A stretch of DNA of 64,000 nt, from NCBI GenBank assembly GCA_963665935.1, contig OY762510.1:1302001-1366000 (forward strand), in the 5' to 3' direction. Position numbers and translations under genes: made by a program. Under the pieces are notes generated by a model, which was not told where the DNA came from, searched no databases, and was given only the letters and a program-made list of their open reading frames with translations. Position 1 is the first letter of the stretch. Each line of letters starts with the position of its first letter. Shown here piece after piece: positions 9,203-17,514 of the stretch. The stretch comes from Syntrophus sp963665935 (GTDB taxonomy: Bacteria > Desulfobacterota > Syntrophia > Syntrophales > Syntrophaceae).

Positions 9203-9409
9203 ATGACCCAGCGAGGCTATATGAGATCTTTGTACCAACAATATTAGGGAGTTGAGGCATCGATCATCAAAGTCTATGCAATTGGGGAGGGCAAAGGTAT
9301 TGTGGGTCGGAGAAGCAATAGGTACAATCTGACTGCGGAATCTTACGCAAAAGCGCTATACAGAGATGGAACCCGAAAGGGCTGGATCAAAGATGATGGA
9401 ACAGATTGA
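9203..9409 (+). pseudogene. Small ORF interrupted by an in-frame amber codon
   Basis: The ATG follows directly on the stop of the zinc-finger gene. After 14 codons (MTQRGYMRSLYQQY) there is a TAG at 9245-9247. The same frame then stays open for 53 codons (GVEASIIKVYAIGEGKGIVG and on, ending KGWIKDDGTD) to TGA at 9407. The second part has normal-looking amino-acid composition. It may be a gene broken by one nonsense mutation, or two unrelated short frames. No family is recognised. Confidence 0.35.
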
Positions 9410-9568
9410 GCACCGAACGCCAGCCGTTCCACCGCATTGCCGATAAACCGACCCCCGGTGACCTCTGTGTTATATCAATCATTTCAAACGAAAATCCTTA
9501 AATATTTCAGTCAACATTGTTGCGACTTTGTAGATGAACTCATTCAGAAACATAATAAGAACAGAAAT

Positions 9569-9814
9569 CTAGCTGGTTACCATGGGGTACCATTTTCCTG
9601 TTATATTTTCCAATAGCAGTTGAAAAGCTGTTTTGCCATCTACAACCCCTTCAAGATTGTCGATACTACCCAAAATCTCATTAAATATTTGTTTGGCTCG
9701 TTCTTCAGGTAATCCGCCTGCCATAGCCGGTTGTAAGATTGCAATAAGTAATGATGCTATCTCTTGAGAACCTTCAATCTTTTGCACTTCCTCTTCTTTA
9801 ATTTCTTCGCTCAC
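9569..9814 (-). CDS. Small acidic hypothetical protein
   Basis: About 81 residues, starting at GTG 9814 with GAGGAGG just upstream. A longer frame from ATG 9847 lacks a ribosome site. It begins with an acidic stretch (SEEIKEEEVQKIEGSQE), then a mildly hydrophobic helix (IASLLIAILQPAMAGGL) and a helical tail. There are no cysteines, no signal peptide and no known domain. It is divergent from dapF, with about 120 bp between it and the dapF promoter candidate. Confidence 0.5.
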   Translation of the reverse strand: MSEEIKEEEVQKIEGSQEIASLLIAILQPAMAGGLPEERAKQIFNEILGSIDNLEGVVDGKTAFQLLLENITGKWYPMVTS

Positions 9815-9932
9815 CCATTCCTCCTCGTTTTGAAATGAGAATATCAACTATCGATTTGTTGTCGATATTACAAGTCTTATTCGATGGCTCTCGTTAATCG
9901 TGGTAAAGTATAAAAAGAACACAGTTCCGGCG

Positions 9933-9961
9933 TTGACGTCGGCGTCAGGATGCGTTATGCA
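9933..9961 (+). promoter_or_regulatory. Sigma-70-like promoter for dapF
   Basis: TTGACG and TATGCA are separated by 17 bases. Transcription would start near 9968, about 37 bases before the dapF ATG. Two hexamer mismatches make this a moderate candidate. Confidence 0.35.
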
Positions 9962-10004
9962 GGGGTATAAAATTTTTTTCGGGCTGAACAGGAGCAGGAA
10001 GAGA

Positions 10005-10835
10005 ATGAACTTTTTCAAGATGAGTGGCAGCGGCAATGACTTTATCCTGGTGGACAACCGGGGAGGGGCGCTGGCTGAAATAAAAGATATACCGGCTTTT
10101 GTGCAGGCGGTCTGCCGCCGGAAGGTGTCGGTAGGGGCCGACGGGGTGATTCTTGTCGAGTCTTCGGAGCGGGCGGACTTCCGCTGGCGTTTTTTCAATG
10201 CCGACGGCAGTGAAGTGGAGATGTGCGGCAACGGGGGCCGCTGTGTCGCCCGGTTTGCCTTTCTTCAGGGAATTGCCGGGGAGCGGATGTCCTTTGAAAC
10301 CGCGGCGGGGATCATTGATGCCGAAGTCCGGGGAGACGTTGTGAAGCTGCGCCTCACGGAACCTTCGGCGCTTCAGGCTGACCGGGCCATTCCTATCCAG
10401 GATGAGATGCTGACGGTGGACAGCCTCAACACCGGAGTTCCCCATGTCGTGGCCTTCGTAACCGATCTGGATGCTTTTGACGTCTTCCGTTACGGCCGGG
10501 CGCTCCGGTATTCCGAGGCTTTTGCGCCGGCGGGGACGAACGCCAACTTCGTCACGGTGACCGGTCCGCACAGTCTTTCCGTCCGGACTTACGAACGAGG
10601 CGTGGAAGACGAAACCCTGGCCTGCGGCACGGGATCGGTGGCCTCGGCCCTGGCAGCGGCAGCGCGGGGGGAGGTGACCTCGCCGGTCGAGGTGACCGTG
10701 AGAAGCGGCGAGATTCTCAAGATCCATTTCGATAAGATCGATGGCGCGTTCCGGAACGTCTATCTGGAGGGCCGGGTTCGCGTGGTCTATGAAGGCCGGC
10801 TCTGGGAAGAGGCCTGGCAGGATAACGGATACTAA
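10005..10835 (+). CDS. dapF: Diaminopimelate epimerase
   Basis: A 276-residue enzyme that converts LL- to meso-diaminopimelate for lysine and peptidoglycan synthesis. It begins MNFFKMSGSGNDFILVDNR, as the family does. The two catalytic cysteines lie in EMCGNGGRCVARF and ETLACGTGSVASA. An in-frame upstream extension to 9900 was dropped because the family starts here and GGAGCAGGAAGAG precedes this ATG. dapL follows after 38 bp, so the last two steps to meso-DAP sit together. Confidence 0.95.
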   Translation: MNFFKMSGSGNDFILVDNRGGALAEIKDIPAFVQAVCRRKVSVGADGVILVESSERADFRWRFFNADGSEVEMCGNGGRCVARFAFLQGIAGERMSFETAAGIIDAEVRGDVVKLRLTEPSALQADRAIPIQDEMLTVDSLNTGVPHVVAFVTDLDAFDVFRYGRALRYSEAFAPAGTNANFVTVTGPHSLSVRTYERGVEDETLACGTGSVASALAAAARGEVTSPVEVTVRSGEILKIHFDKIDGAFRNVYLEGRVRVVYEGRLWEEAWQDNGY

Positions 10836-10873
10836 GGAAATTCTTAAGTAGAAATAATAAAGGAGACCAAACT

Positions 10874-12040
10874 GTGCAGATTGCGGAACGATTAGGGAAA
10901 ATTCCCCCTTACCTGTTCATGGAGTTGCGGAAAAAAATCAATCAGGCAAAGGCCGATGGTGTGGATGTCATCAGCCTGGCCATCGGGGACCCGGTGGAAC
11001 CCACCCCGGATTCCATTATTGAGGAACTCTGCCGTCAGGCGCACAATCCCGAAAATCACCGGTATCCCACCGATGAGGAAAAGGGCATGCTGGCCTTCCG
11101 GCAGGAGGTGGCCCGCTGGTATTCGGAAAACTACGGTGTCGGTCTCGATCCGGAAAAGGAGATCCTTGGGCTTATCGGTTCGAAGGAAGGGTGCCATCAT
11201 TTTGTCCTGGCCTGCATCAACCCCGGGGATATCGTCCTCATGACCGATCCCGGATATCCGGCCTATCGTTCCAGCATCCTCATGGCCGGCGGTGAACCTT
11301 ACAATGTGCCGATTCTGCCTGGGAACGGGTATCTGCCGGTTTTTGAAGACATCCCCTCCGACATTCTGAAGCGGGCGCGGGGCATGTTCCTCAATTATCC
11401 CAACAACCCCACGGGGGCGTGTGCTACCCGGCCCTTCCTGGACCGCCTGGTCGCCTTCGCCCGGGAAACGGGCATTGCCATCTGCTACGACAACCCTTAC
11501 AGCGAGATGGTTTTTGAAGGCCAGGAACGCCTCAGCTTCCTCATGGCGGACGGGGCGAAGAAGGTCGGCGTGGAACTCAATTCCCTGTCCAAACCTTACA
11601 ACATGACGGGCTGGCGGATCGGCATGGCCTCAGGCAATCCGGAGATTCTGGCCGCCATGAGCAAGGTCAAGGAAAATACCGATTCGGGAATCTTCAATCC
11701 CATCCAGTATGCGGGCCTGTTTGCCCTCCGTCATGAATCGGCGTCCATTGATAAGATGCGGACGATCTATGCCCAGCGCCGGGCACTGGTCCTCCAGACG
11801 CTGAAGAAGATCGGCATTGACTTTCAGCCGCCCAAAGGCACCTTTTATCTCTGGGTGCCGGTTCCGGCGGGCATGACTTCCCTGGAGTTCACCAACCGCC
11901 TTTTCGAGAAAACGGCGGTGGTGGTGGCCTCGGGAACGGCCTACGGTCAATATGGGGAAGGCTTCATCCGCATCTCGCTGACCGTCCCGGACAACCGGCT
12001 GGCCGAGGCCATGGCCCGGATCGAGAAGGAGTTTGCCTGA
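10874..12040 (+). CDS. dapL: LL-diaminopimelate aminotransferase
   Basis: A 388-residue fold-type I PLP aminotransferase. Signs include LAIGDPVEPTPDSI near the N-terminus, YPNNPTGA, the PLP-binding lysine in NSLSKPYNMTGWRIG, and a C-terminal GEGFIRISLTVPDNR. DapL makes LL-DAP directly from tetrahydrodipicolinate, bypassing the acyl routes, and is common in deltaproteobacteria. The placement right after dapF supports this over other class I aminotransferases. The start is GTG with AAAGGAG nine bases upstream. Confidence 0.85.
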   Translation: MQIAERLGKIPPYLFMELRKKINQAKADGVDVISLAIGDPVEPTPDSIIEELCRQAHNPENHRYPTDEEKGMLAFRQEVARWYSENYGVGLDPEKEILGLIGSKEGCHHFVLACINPGDIVLMTDPGYPAYRSSILMAGGEPYNVPILPGNGYLPVFEDIPSDILKRARGMFLNYPNNPTGACATRPFLDRLVAFARETGIAICYDNPYSEMVFEGQERLSFLMADGAKKVGVELNSLSKPYNMTGWRIGMASGNPEILAAMSKVKENTDSGIFNPIQYAGLFALRHESASIDKMRTIYAQRRALVLQTLKKIGIDFQPPKGTFYLWVPVPAGMTSLEFTNRLFEKTAVVVASGTAYGQYGEGFIRISLTVPDNRLAEAMARIEKEFA

Positions 12041-12066
12041 AAAAGCAGGCAGGGGAGGGATAAATC

Positions 12067-13098
12067 ATGGAGATCGGGATTCTGGGGCTTCCCCAGAGTG
12101 GGAAAAGCACCCTTTTTGAAATCATGACCGGCGTCCGTAGCCGGGACGTCCATGGGGAGACGTGCGTCCGCGGTCAGGCTTCCGTTCCCGACGGAAGATT
12201 CGACCGGCTGGTGGAGATCTATAAACCCCTCCGGGCGGTACCCGCCCGGGTGCCTTTCACGGATGTGAACGCCGTGGGTGAAAAGGCGTGGGAGACGGTC
12301 CGCCAGGCACTCAGCAGCGCCGAAGGCCTGCTCCATATTGTGGACTGCTTTTCGGACAACTCGATTCCGGCCATGGTGAATCGCAGCCGGCAGCTGGCCG
12401 ACGAATTGATCCTCTCCGACCTGGTGGTCGTCGAGAACCGCCGGGAGCGGCTCTTGAAAGTGGCCAAAAAAACCCTGAAACCGCCGGAATCTCTCCATGT
12501 GGAACTCATGCCGCGCCTTCAGGAACAGCTGGAAGCAGGCAAACCCCTCCGGGAACTGCCGCTGACAAAAGAGGAACGCGCCGCCCTTTCCAGTTTTTCC
12601 TTCTGGACGCTGCGTCCGGAACTGGTTGTTCTCAATGTCGCCGAAGAGGGATTTTCCGTCGTGGAAGCCTTTCAGAAGGAAGCCGGTCTGGCCGATCCGG
12701 TCCTGGGAATCTGCTGTGAACTGGAGGCGGAGATGGCCGGGTTGCCCCCCGAGGAACAGAAGGAATTCCTGGCTGCCCTGGGCATGGAAGAACCGGCCTT
12801 CGGCCGGGTGATCCGGGCCGCCTTTTCCCTCCTCGGCCGGATCTCTTATTTCACCGTGGGAGAGGATGAAGTGAAGGCCTGGGTCATTCCGGAAGGGACG
12901 AAGGCCCCCCGGGCCGCGGCGGCGATACATAAGGACTTTGAAAGGGGTTTCATCAAGGCGGAAGTTACTGCCTATGATGATTTTATATCCTGCGGCAGTT
13001 CGCACGCCAAGGCCAAGGCAGCCGGCAAGGTCCGCCTGGAAGGCAAGGAGTATGTCGTAAAGGACGGCGACATCATTACCTTCCGGTTTAATGTCTAG
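12067..13098 (+). CDS. YchF/Obg-related GTP-binding protein (DUF933)
   Basis: A 343-residue P-loop GTPase. The G1 motif is GLPQSGKST (residues 7-15). G3 is degenerate, in a LLHIVDCF context. The C-terminal part is a DUF933/TGS-like domain (KAWVIPEGTKAPRAAAAIHKDFERGFIKAEV, with DGDIITFRFNV at the end), as in YchF. The sequence between G1 and G3 is shorter and more divergent than in housekeeping YchF, so this is likely a YchF-like paralogue. It probably shares a transcript with dapL (26-bp gap) and the site-2 protease downstream (11-bp gap). Confidence 0.75.
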   Translation: MEIGILGLPQSGKSTLFEIMTGVRSRDVHGETCVRGQASVPDGRFDRLVEIYKPLRAVPARVPFTDVNAVGEKAWETVRQALSSAEGLLHIVDCFSDNSIPAMVNRSRQLADELILSDLVVVENRRERLLKVAKKTLKPPESLHVELMPRLQEQLEAGKPLRELPLTKEERAALSSFSFWTLRPELVVLNVAEEGFSVVEAFQKEAGLADPVLGICCELEAEMAGLPPEEQKEFLAALGMEEPAFGRVIRAAFSLLGRISYFTVGEDEVKAWVIPEGTKAPRAAAAIHKDFERGFIKAEVTAYDDFISCGSSHAKAKAAGKVRLEGKEYVVKDGDIITFRFNV

Positions 13099-13109
13099 GG
13101 AGCATACGA

Positions 13110-13733
13110 ATGGGCCTTCTCAACCTTTTGCTTCAAGATCCGGTCACCTTTGTCCTGCTTGCTGTCCCCCTGCTGTATTCGATTATTCTTCACGAACTGG
13201 CGCACGGCTGGGTGGCCTGGCGCATGGGAGATCCGACGGCCAAATGGTTGGGCAGGCTGACGTTGAATCCCCTGAAGCATCTTGATCCGCTGGGGACGGC
13301 CATGCTCTTTCTCTTCGGGTTCGGCTGGGCCAAGCCGGTGCCTGTCAACCTCGGCAACATCCCCGACACGCGTCGGGGGCTCATCTTCGTTTCATCCGCA
13401 GGGATCATTGCCAACATGATCGTGGCCTTTCTGGCCTTGCTGGCCTGGCGCATTCTGGCGCCGCCACCTCTGAGCAATCTGGCCAAGATTCTTTATTATC
13501 TGGCCCAGATCAATATCATGCTGGCTTCCTTCAACCTGATTCCCATTCCACCCCTGGATGGTTCGAAGATCCTGATGGGATTTTCTTCCGTACAGTTCCG
13601 CAATACCCTTTCCCGCATCGAACCCTATGGGTTTTTCATCATTATCGGCTTGCTTTACCTCGGTATCCTCGATCCGGTGATTGCCTTTTTCCGGTGGCTG
13701 ATCCTGGCTCTTCTCGGCATCCTCCTGCCTTGA
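13110..13733 (+). CDS. Site-2 protease family membrane metalloprotease
   Basis: A 207-residue polytopic protein with the M50 zinc motif HELAHG (residues about 28-33) and the third-ligand motif NLIPIPPLDGSK (residues about 146-157). At least four hydrophobic segments surround these. It is the short form without a PDZ domain, usually of unknown substrate. It starts 11 bp after the GTPase gene. Confidence 0.85.
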   Translation: MGLLNLLLQDPVTFVLLAVPLLYSIILHELAHGWVAWRMGDPTAKWLGRLTLNPLKHLDPLGTAMLFLFGFGWAKPVPVNLGNIPDTRRGLIFVSSAGIIANMIVAFLALLAWRILAPPPLSNLAKILYYLAQINIMLASFNLIPIPPLDGSKILMGFSSVQFRNTLSRIEPYGFFIIIGLLYLGILDPVIAFFRWLILALLGILLP

Positions 13734-13901
13734 ACGGAACGATGGCGAAGGGAAACAGGCCCGGTCTTCTCGGGGGCAGGGATCAAGGATTGCGTGAAAC
13801 TTCCAGAGCGGATCTATTCGGATAAAAATCCGGTTGCATTCCGGCAGGCAATGGAATAAGGACCGCTCATCCGCCATTTTATTCATACATAGGGATTGAC
13901 C

Positions 13902-15509
13902 ATGAAAATCAAGTTTTTAGGTGCGGCAAGGACCGTAACGGGATCGTGTTATATCCTGGAAACGGCTGGACATCGATTCGCGATTGACTGCGGCATGCAT
14001 CAGGGCAATGCGGAAATTGAGAAACGGAACTGGGATGTGGACCTCTATGAACCCGAAAAAATCGAGTTTTTTCTGATCACCCATGCCCACATCGATCATT
14101 CCGGCCTTCTGCCCCGTCTCGTTCAGAAGGGATTCCGGGGGCCGATTTATGCGACTCCGCCGACGGCGGATCTGCTGAGGATTCTCCTGCTGGATTCCGC
14201 GCACATCCAGGAAATGGAAGCGCAATGGAAAAGCCGGAAGCGTCTGCGCTTCGGGGAGAAACGCGTCGGGCCGCTGTATACCCAGCGGGATGCCCAGGCG
14301 GTCTTTCCCCTGCTCAAGAACGTCTCCTATGATAAACCCTTTGAACCTTTTCCGGGACTGAAGGTGAACTTCAGCGATGCCGGGCATATCCTGGGCGCCG
14401 CGTTCCTTGAGCTGTGGTTGAAGGAAAACGGTGCGCCTGCGAAAATGGTCTTTTCCGGGGATATCGGCCGGCCGGCGCAATTGCTCATGGAAGATCCCGG
14501 AATTGTCGGTGAGGCGGATTATCTCTTTCTCGAATCCACCTACGGCAACCGGGATCACAAGAATGAAAAGGACAGCCTGAATGAACTGGCCGAGGCGATC
14601 GCTTACAGTTACAAAAGCAGGGAGAAGATGGTCATTCCGGCCTTTGCCGTCGAACGGACCCAGGAGATGATGTACTGTCTCTACCTGCTTTCCCGGGACG
14701 GCCGCTTGCCGAAGGACATGCCCATTTACCTGGACAGTCCCCTGGCGATTCAGGCCACGGAAATCTTCCGCCGTAATGCTGCTTTTCTGGATGAAGAAAC
14801 ACAGGAATTGATCAAAAAGGGTGAAGATCCCCTGCACCTGCCCCAGCTCCGTACGACGCCGACCACGGAGGAATCCATGGCCATCAACACCTACGAGGGA
14901 CCGGCCATCATTCTTTCCGCCAGCGGCATGGCCGATGCCGGCCGGATTCGCCATCACCTCCGCCACAATCTCTGGCGGGAAGGGGCCAGCATCGTCTTTG
15001 TGGGCTTTCAGGCCCAGGGAACCACGGGACGCAAAATAATCGACGGCGCCAAGAAGGTGCGTATCCTAAATGAGCAGGTCGCCGTCAAGGCCCGGATCTT
15101 CACGATCGGCGGTTTCTCCGCCCATGCCGGGCAGAGCCAGCTGCTGAAATGGCTGAGCCACTTCCGCAATGGGAATCTGGAGGTCTTCCTCGTTCACGGC
15201 GAGTATGACGCCCAGCAGGTTCTGGCGGAGCGTATCCGGGAGCGGTTCGGCTACAAGGTGATCATTCCGGAATACCTGGAAGAAACGGTCCTGAAAATCG
15301 GCGAGGAGATTCAGAGAGTGGAATTTCCGGAAAAGGCGGCGCCGAGGATCGACTGGGCCTATCTTATTGGAGATCTGGAAGTTCGGCTGGCGCAACTGCG
15401 CCAGAGGCAGCCGCAACTGGAGGCCAAACCCTGGGTGGAACAGACCGAAGTGCGGGATCGAATTCTGGAACTGAACCGCGACCTGATGGAGACCATTTCG
15501 GAAATCTGA
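13902..15509 (+). CDS. Metallo-beta-lactamase/beta-CASP RNA-processing exonuclease
   Basis: A 535-residue protein. Zinc motifs are HAHIDHSG (residues about 56-63), DAGHILGA and FSGDIGRP. Beta-CASP motifs include ESTYGNRDH, YLDSPLA and ILSASGMADAGR. The C-terminal motifs are GFSAHAGQ and VHGE. This is the CPSF-like RNase group found in bacteria, probably acting in RNA processing. The ATG at 13902 has AGGGA upstream; a TTG two codons earlier is less likely. It is separated from the protease by about 170 bp. Confidence 0.88.
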   Translation: MKIKFLGAARTVTGSCYILETAGHRFAIDCGMHQGNAEIEKRNWDVDLYEPEKIEFFLITHAHIDHSGLLPRLVQKGFRGPIYATPPTADLLRILLLDSAHIQEMEAQWKSRKRLRFGEKRVGPLYTQRDAQAVFPLLKNVSYDKPFEPFPGLKVNFSDAGHILGAAFLELWLKENGAPAKMVFSGDIGRPAQLLMEDPGIVGEADYLFLESTYGNRDHKNEKDSLNELAEAIAYSYKSREKMVIPAFAVERTQEMMYCLYLLSRDGRLPKDMPIYLDSPLAIQATEIFRRNAAFLDEETQELIKKGEDPLHLPQLRTTPTTEESMAINTYEGPAIILSASGMADAGRIRHHLRHNLWREGASIVFVGFQAQGTTGRKIIDGAKKVRILNEQVAVKARIFTIGGFSAHAGQSQLLKWLSHFRNGNLEVFLVHGEYDAQQVLAERIRERFGYKVIIPEYLEETVLKIGEEIQRVEFPEKAAPRIDWAYLIGDLEVRLAQLRQRQPQLEAKPWVEQTEVRDRILELNRDLMETISEI

Positions 15510-15520
15510 TATCGACGAAT

Positions 15521-16093
15521 CTATTGCACCAGACGATATTCAAACGTCGCAACGATGTTCAATCGGGAAAGCTGGAAATTTTCCGGCAGAGGGGCGAAAT
15601 GTGGCGTTTTGACAGCCTGCAGGCTGGCCTCATCCAGCAAGTCCGACCCGGATGACCGGAGTATGGCGGTATCCACAACTTCTCCGGTCGCTGCAAGGGA
15701 AAACCGGATGACCGTCGTCCCCTCTTCTCTCAACGCCGTAGCCTTTTCAGGATAAATCCAGGTTCTTTCGATTTTTTCCCTTAACGCCTTTAGATAAGGC
15801 CGATAACGCTGCTCCCGGCTGTTGAGGTCTACCGTTGCCTCGCGGACATTTTTCTGAGGGGAAACCACAGTCTTTTTAGCGGAGGGAGCCGGAGGATGGG
15901 GCTTGGGAAGCGGCGGTTTCCGGGGAGCGGTTTTTTCCTTACTGGCGGCAAACATCTCCGTAAGTTCAACGGTCACAACCTGCTCAGGTTGCCTTTTCCC
16001 CCGCCATTCCATCAGGCTGATCAGCGACAGGGCGGCAAGATGAATGATCAGGGAGATCAGAACGGAATAAAGGAGAATTTTGTTTGTGGACAT
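15521..16093 (-). CDS. TonB-family energy transducer
   Basis: About 190 residues. An N-terminal transmembrane anchor (ILLYSVLISLIIHLAALSLI) is followed by a proline/lysine-rich periplasm-spanning linker (APRKPPLPKPHPPAPSAKK). A C-terminal TonB domain holds YPEKATALREEGTTVIRFSL and ends at a beta strand IVATFEYRLVQ. It would couple the inner-membrane ExbBD motor to outer-membrane receptors. No exbB or exbD lies beside it. The second ATG is chosen as it has AAGG at better spacing. It converges on the nuclease gene with only 11 bp between stops. Confidence 0.85.
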   Translation of the reverse strand: MSTNKILLYSVLISLIIHLAALSLISLMEWRGKRQPEQVVTVELTEMFAASKEKTAPRKPPLPKPHPPAPSAKKTVVSPQKNVREATVDLNSREQRYRPYLKALREKIERTWIYPEKATALREEGTTVIRFSLAATGEVVDTAILRSSGSDLLDEASLQAVKTPHFAPLPENFQLSRLNIVATFEYRLVQ

Positions 16094-16169
16094 CATGACC
16101 TTATCTTCACTTCAGTGACGAAAGCATAGAATAGGAAATCTTTAAAATCAACAGTTGGATCTTAATCAT

Positions 16170-16709
16170 ATGGAGAAAGAGTCTTCAGAGCTTGTGCTCG
16201 AACACGATCTTGAATCCCGTGCTGCAGAATCCAGGAAATACCGTGATGAGCGAATGATGCGCCTTGCCCTCGATGAGGCCCGTCTGGCCGCGCGAGAGGG
16301 GGAAGTGCCGGTCGGGGCCGTGATCGTCTGGAGAAACCTGGTGATCGCCGGAAGTCACAACCAACCGATTGCCCGCCATGACCCCACGGCTCATGCAGAG
16401 ATCCTGGCTATCCGGCATGCATCGGAAATCATTAAAAATTACCGTATGACGGGGATGACCCTCTATGTGACGCTGGAGCCCTGCATCATGTGTGCCGGGG
16501 CGATTTTGCAGGCCCGGCTGGCAAGGGTTGTGTACGGGGCAGGCGATCCAAAAGGCGGTGCGGTAGACTCCCTGTACCGGATGTTTCAGGATACCCGGCT
16601 TAATCATTCCGTCGAGGTGACCAGGGGCGTTTTGTCAATGCCCTGCGGGGAAATTTTAAGTGGATTTTTCCGGGAAAAGAGGATAACATCCCGCACTCTA
16701 AATATCTGA
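16170..16709 (+). CDS. tadA: tRNA-specific adenosine deaminase
   Basis: About 179 residues of the cytidine/deoxycytidylate deaminase fold. The zinc and catalytic site is HAEILAIRHA (His and Glu) and LEPCIMCAGA (two Cys). The GAGDPKGGAVDSL segment is typical of TadA, which makes inosine at position 34 of tRNA-Arg. The N-terminal 28 residues before MMRLALDEARLAAREGEVP are unusual, and no start has a convincing ribosome site, so the true start may be at about 16254. It is followed by serine tRNA genes. Confidence 0.88.
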   Translation: MEKESSELVLEHDLESRAAESRKYRDERMMRLALDEARLAAREGEVPVGAVIVWRNLVIAGSHNQPIARHDPTAHAEILAIRHASEIIKNYRMTGMTLYVTLEPCIMCAGAILQARLARVVYGAGDPKGGAVDSLYRMFQDTRLNHSVEVTRGVLSMPCGEILSGFFREKRITSRTLNI

Positions 16710-16736
16710 TGGTAATGATTCAAGGATTGATCTTGC

Positions 16737-16830
16737 GGAGAGGTACCGAAGTGGCCGTAACGGGATCGACTCGAAATCGATTTGGGGGTCAAAAGCTCTC
16801 ACGGGGGTTCGAATCCCCCTCTCTCCGCCA
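16737..16830 (+). tRNA. tRNA-Ser (anticodon CGA)
   Basis: A 94-nt gene including an encoded CCA. The acceptor stem GGAGAGG pairs with TCTCTCC, the anticodon stem ATCGA/TCGAT closes the loop CTCGAAA (anticodon CGA), and the T loop is GGGGGTTCGAATCCCCC. The long variable arm is typical of serine tRNAs. Confidence 0.95.
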
Positions 16831-17038
16831 ATTATACCCACTTCATCAGAACTAAAGAGAAGATCAGAAGGGAAAGGCAGAGGCGAAAGAGGCCGCCATA
16901 CGACGGATACGCCGGGAAGACAATGACAAGGCCAGGAACACCGTTATCCGAAAAAGCGATTTCATATTAAAAAGGAGTGGTGTTTTTTCTTTTTTTCTGT
17001 TAGGGAGCTTGCGTCATTTTTAGCGGCTGTTTCTTTGA

Positions 17039-17132
<94 letters not shown>

Positions 17133-17204
17133 GTTCCTTCCTGCGAGAAGTGATTTTTCGCCCGCCGCGAAAAAAGATTTTTAGACGGGATCCTTTTCAA
17201 TATA

Positions 17205-17306
17205 GATAGCCGGGCCCCGCGCAACGATGGCGTGCGAACCCCGTCAGGTCCGGAAGGAAGCAGCGGTAGCAATGTCCAGCGTGTGCTGCGGATCAGCCTG
17301 GCTATC
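17205..17306 (+). ncRNA. ffs: Signal recognition particle RNA (small bacterial type)
   Basis: About 100 nt. The outer helix is GATAGCCGGG at the 5' end against CCTGGCTATC at the 3' end. The conserved apical domain contains GTCAGGTCCGGAAGGAAGCA and AGCAGCGGTAGCAA. This is the short 4.5S-like RNA without an Alu domain. Its position between a serine tRNA and dnaX is common in proteobacteria. Confidence 0.95.
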
Positions 17307-17460
17307 TTCTTTCCGCCGAAAATGACCGTCCGCATATTCCCAGATCCAGAGCGTGCCGTCCCGGTTTTTTGTCGGAGTTTTTCTGAACATCTTCGTACTC
17401 CCAGCGTGATCGTGAGGTTCCCGACAGGAAAATCTCCTCTTCCGTTTTGATCATCCCCTT

Positions 17461-17493
17461 TTGCCGAAGAGGGGTCGGCGAAATCTTCGGCAA
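17461..17493 (+). promoter_or_regulatory. Perfect 10-bp inverted repeat in the dnaX leader
   Basis: TTGCCGAAGA (17461-17470) pairs exactly with TCTTCGGCAA (17484-17493) across a 13-base loop, ending 21 bp before the dnaX ATG. It has no T-run after it, so it could be an RNA control hairpin or an operator rather than a terminator. Confidence 0.45.
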
Positions 17494-17514
17494 GTGTTCT
17501 CTGTCGGAGTTCTT

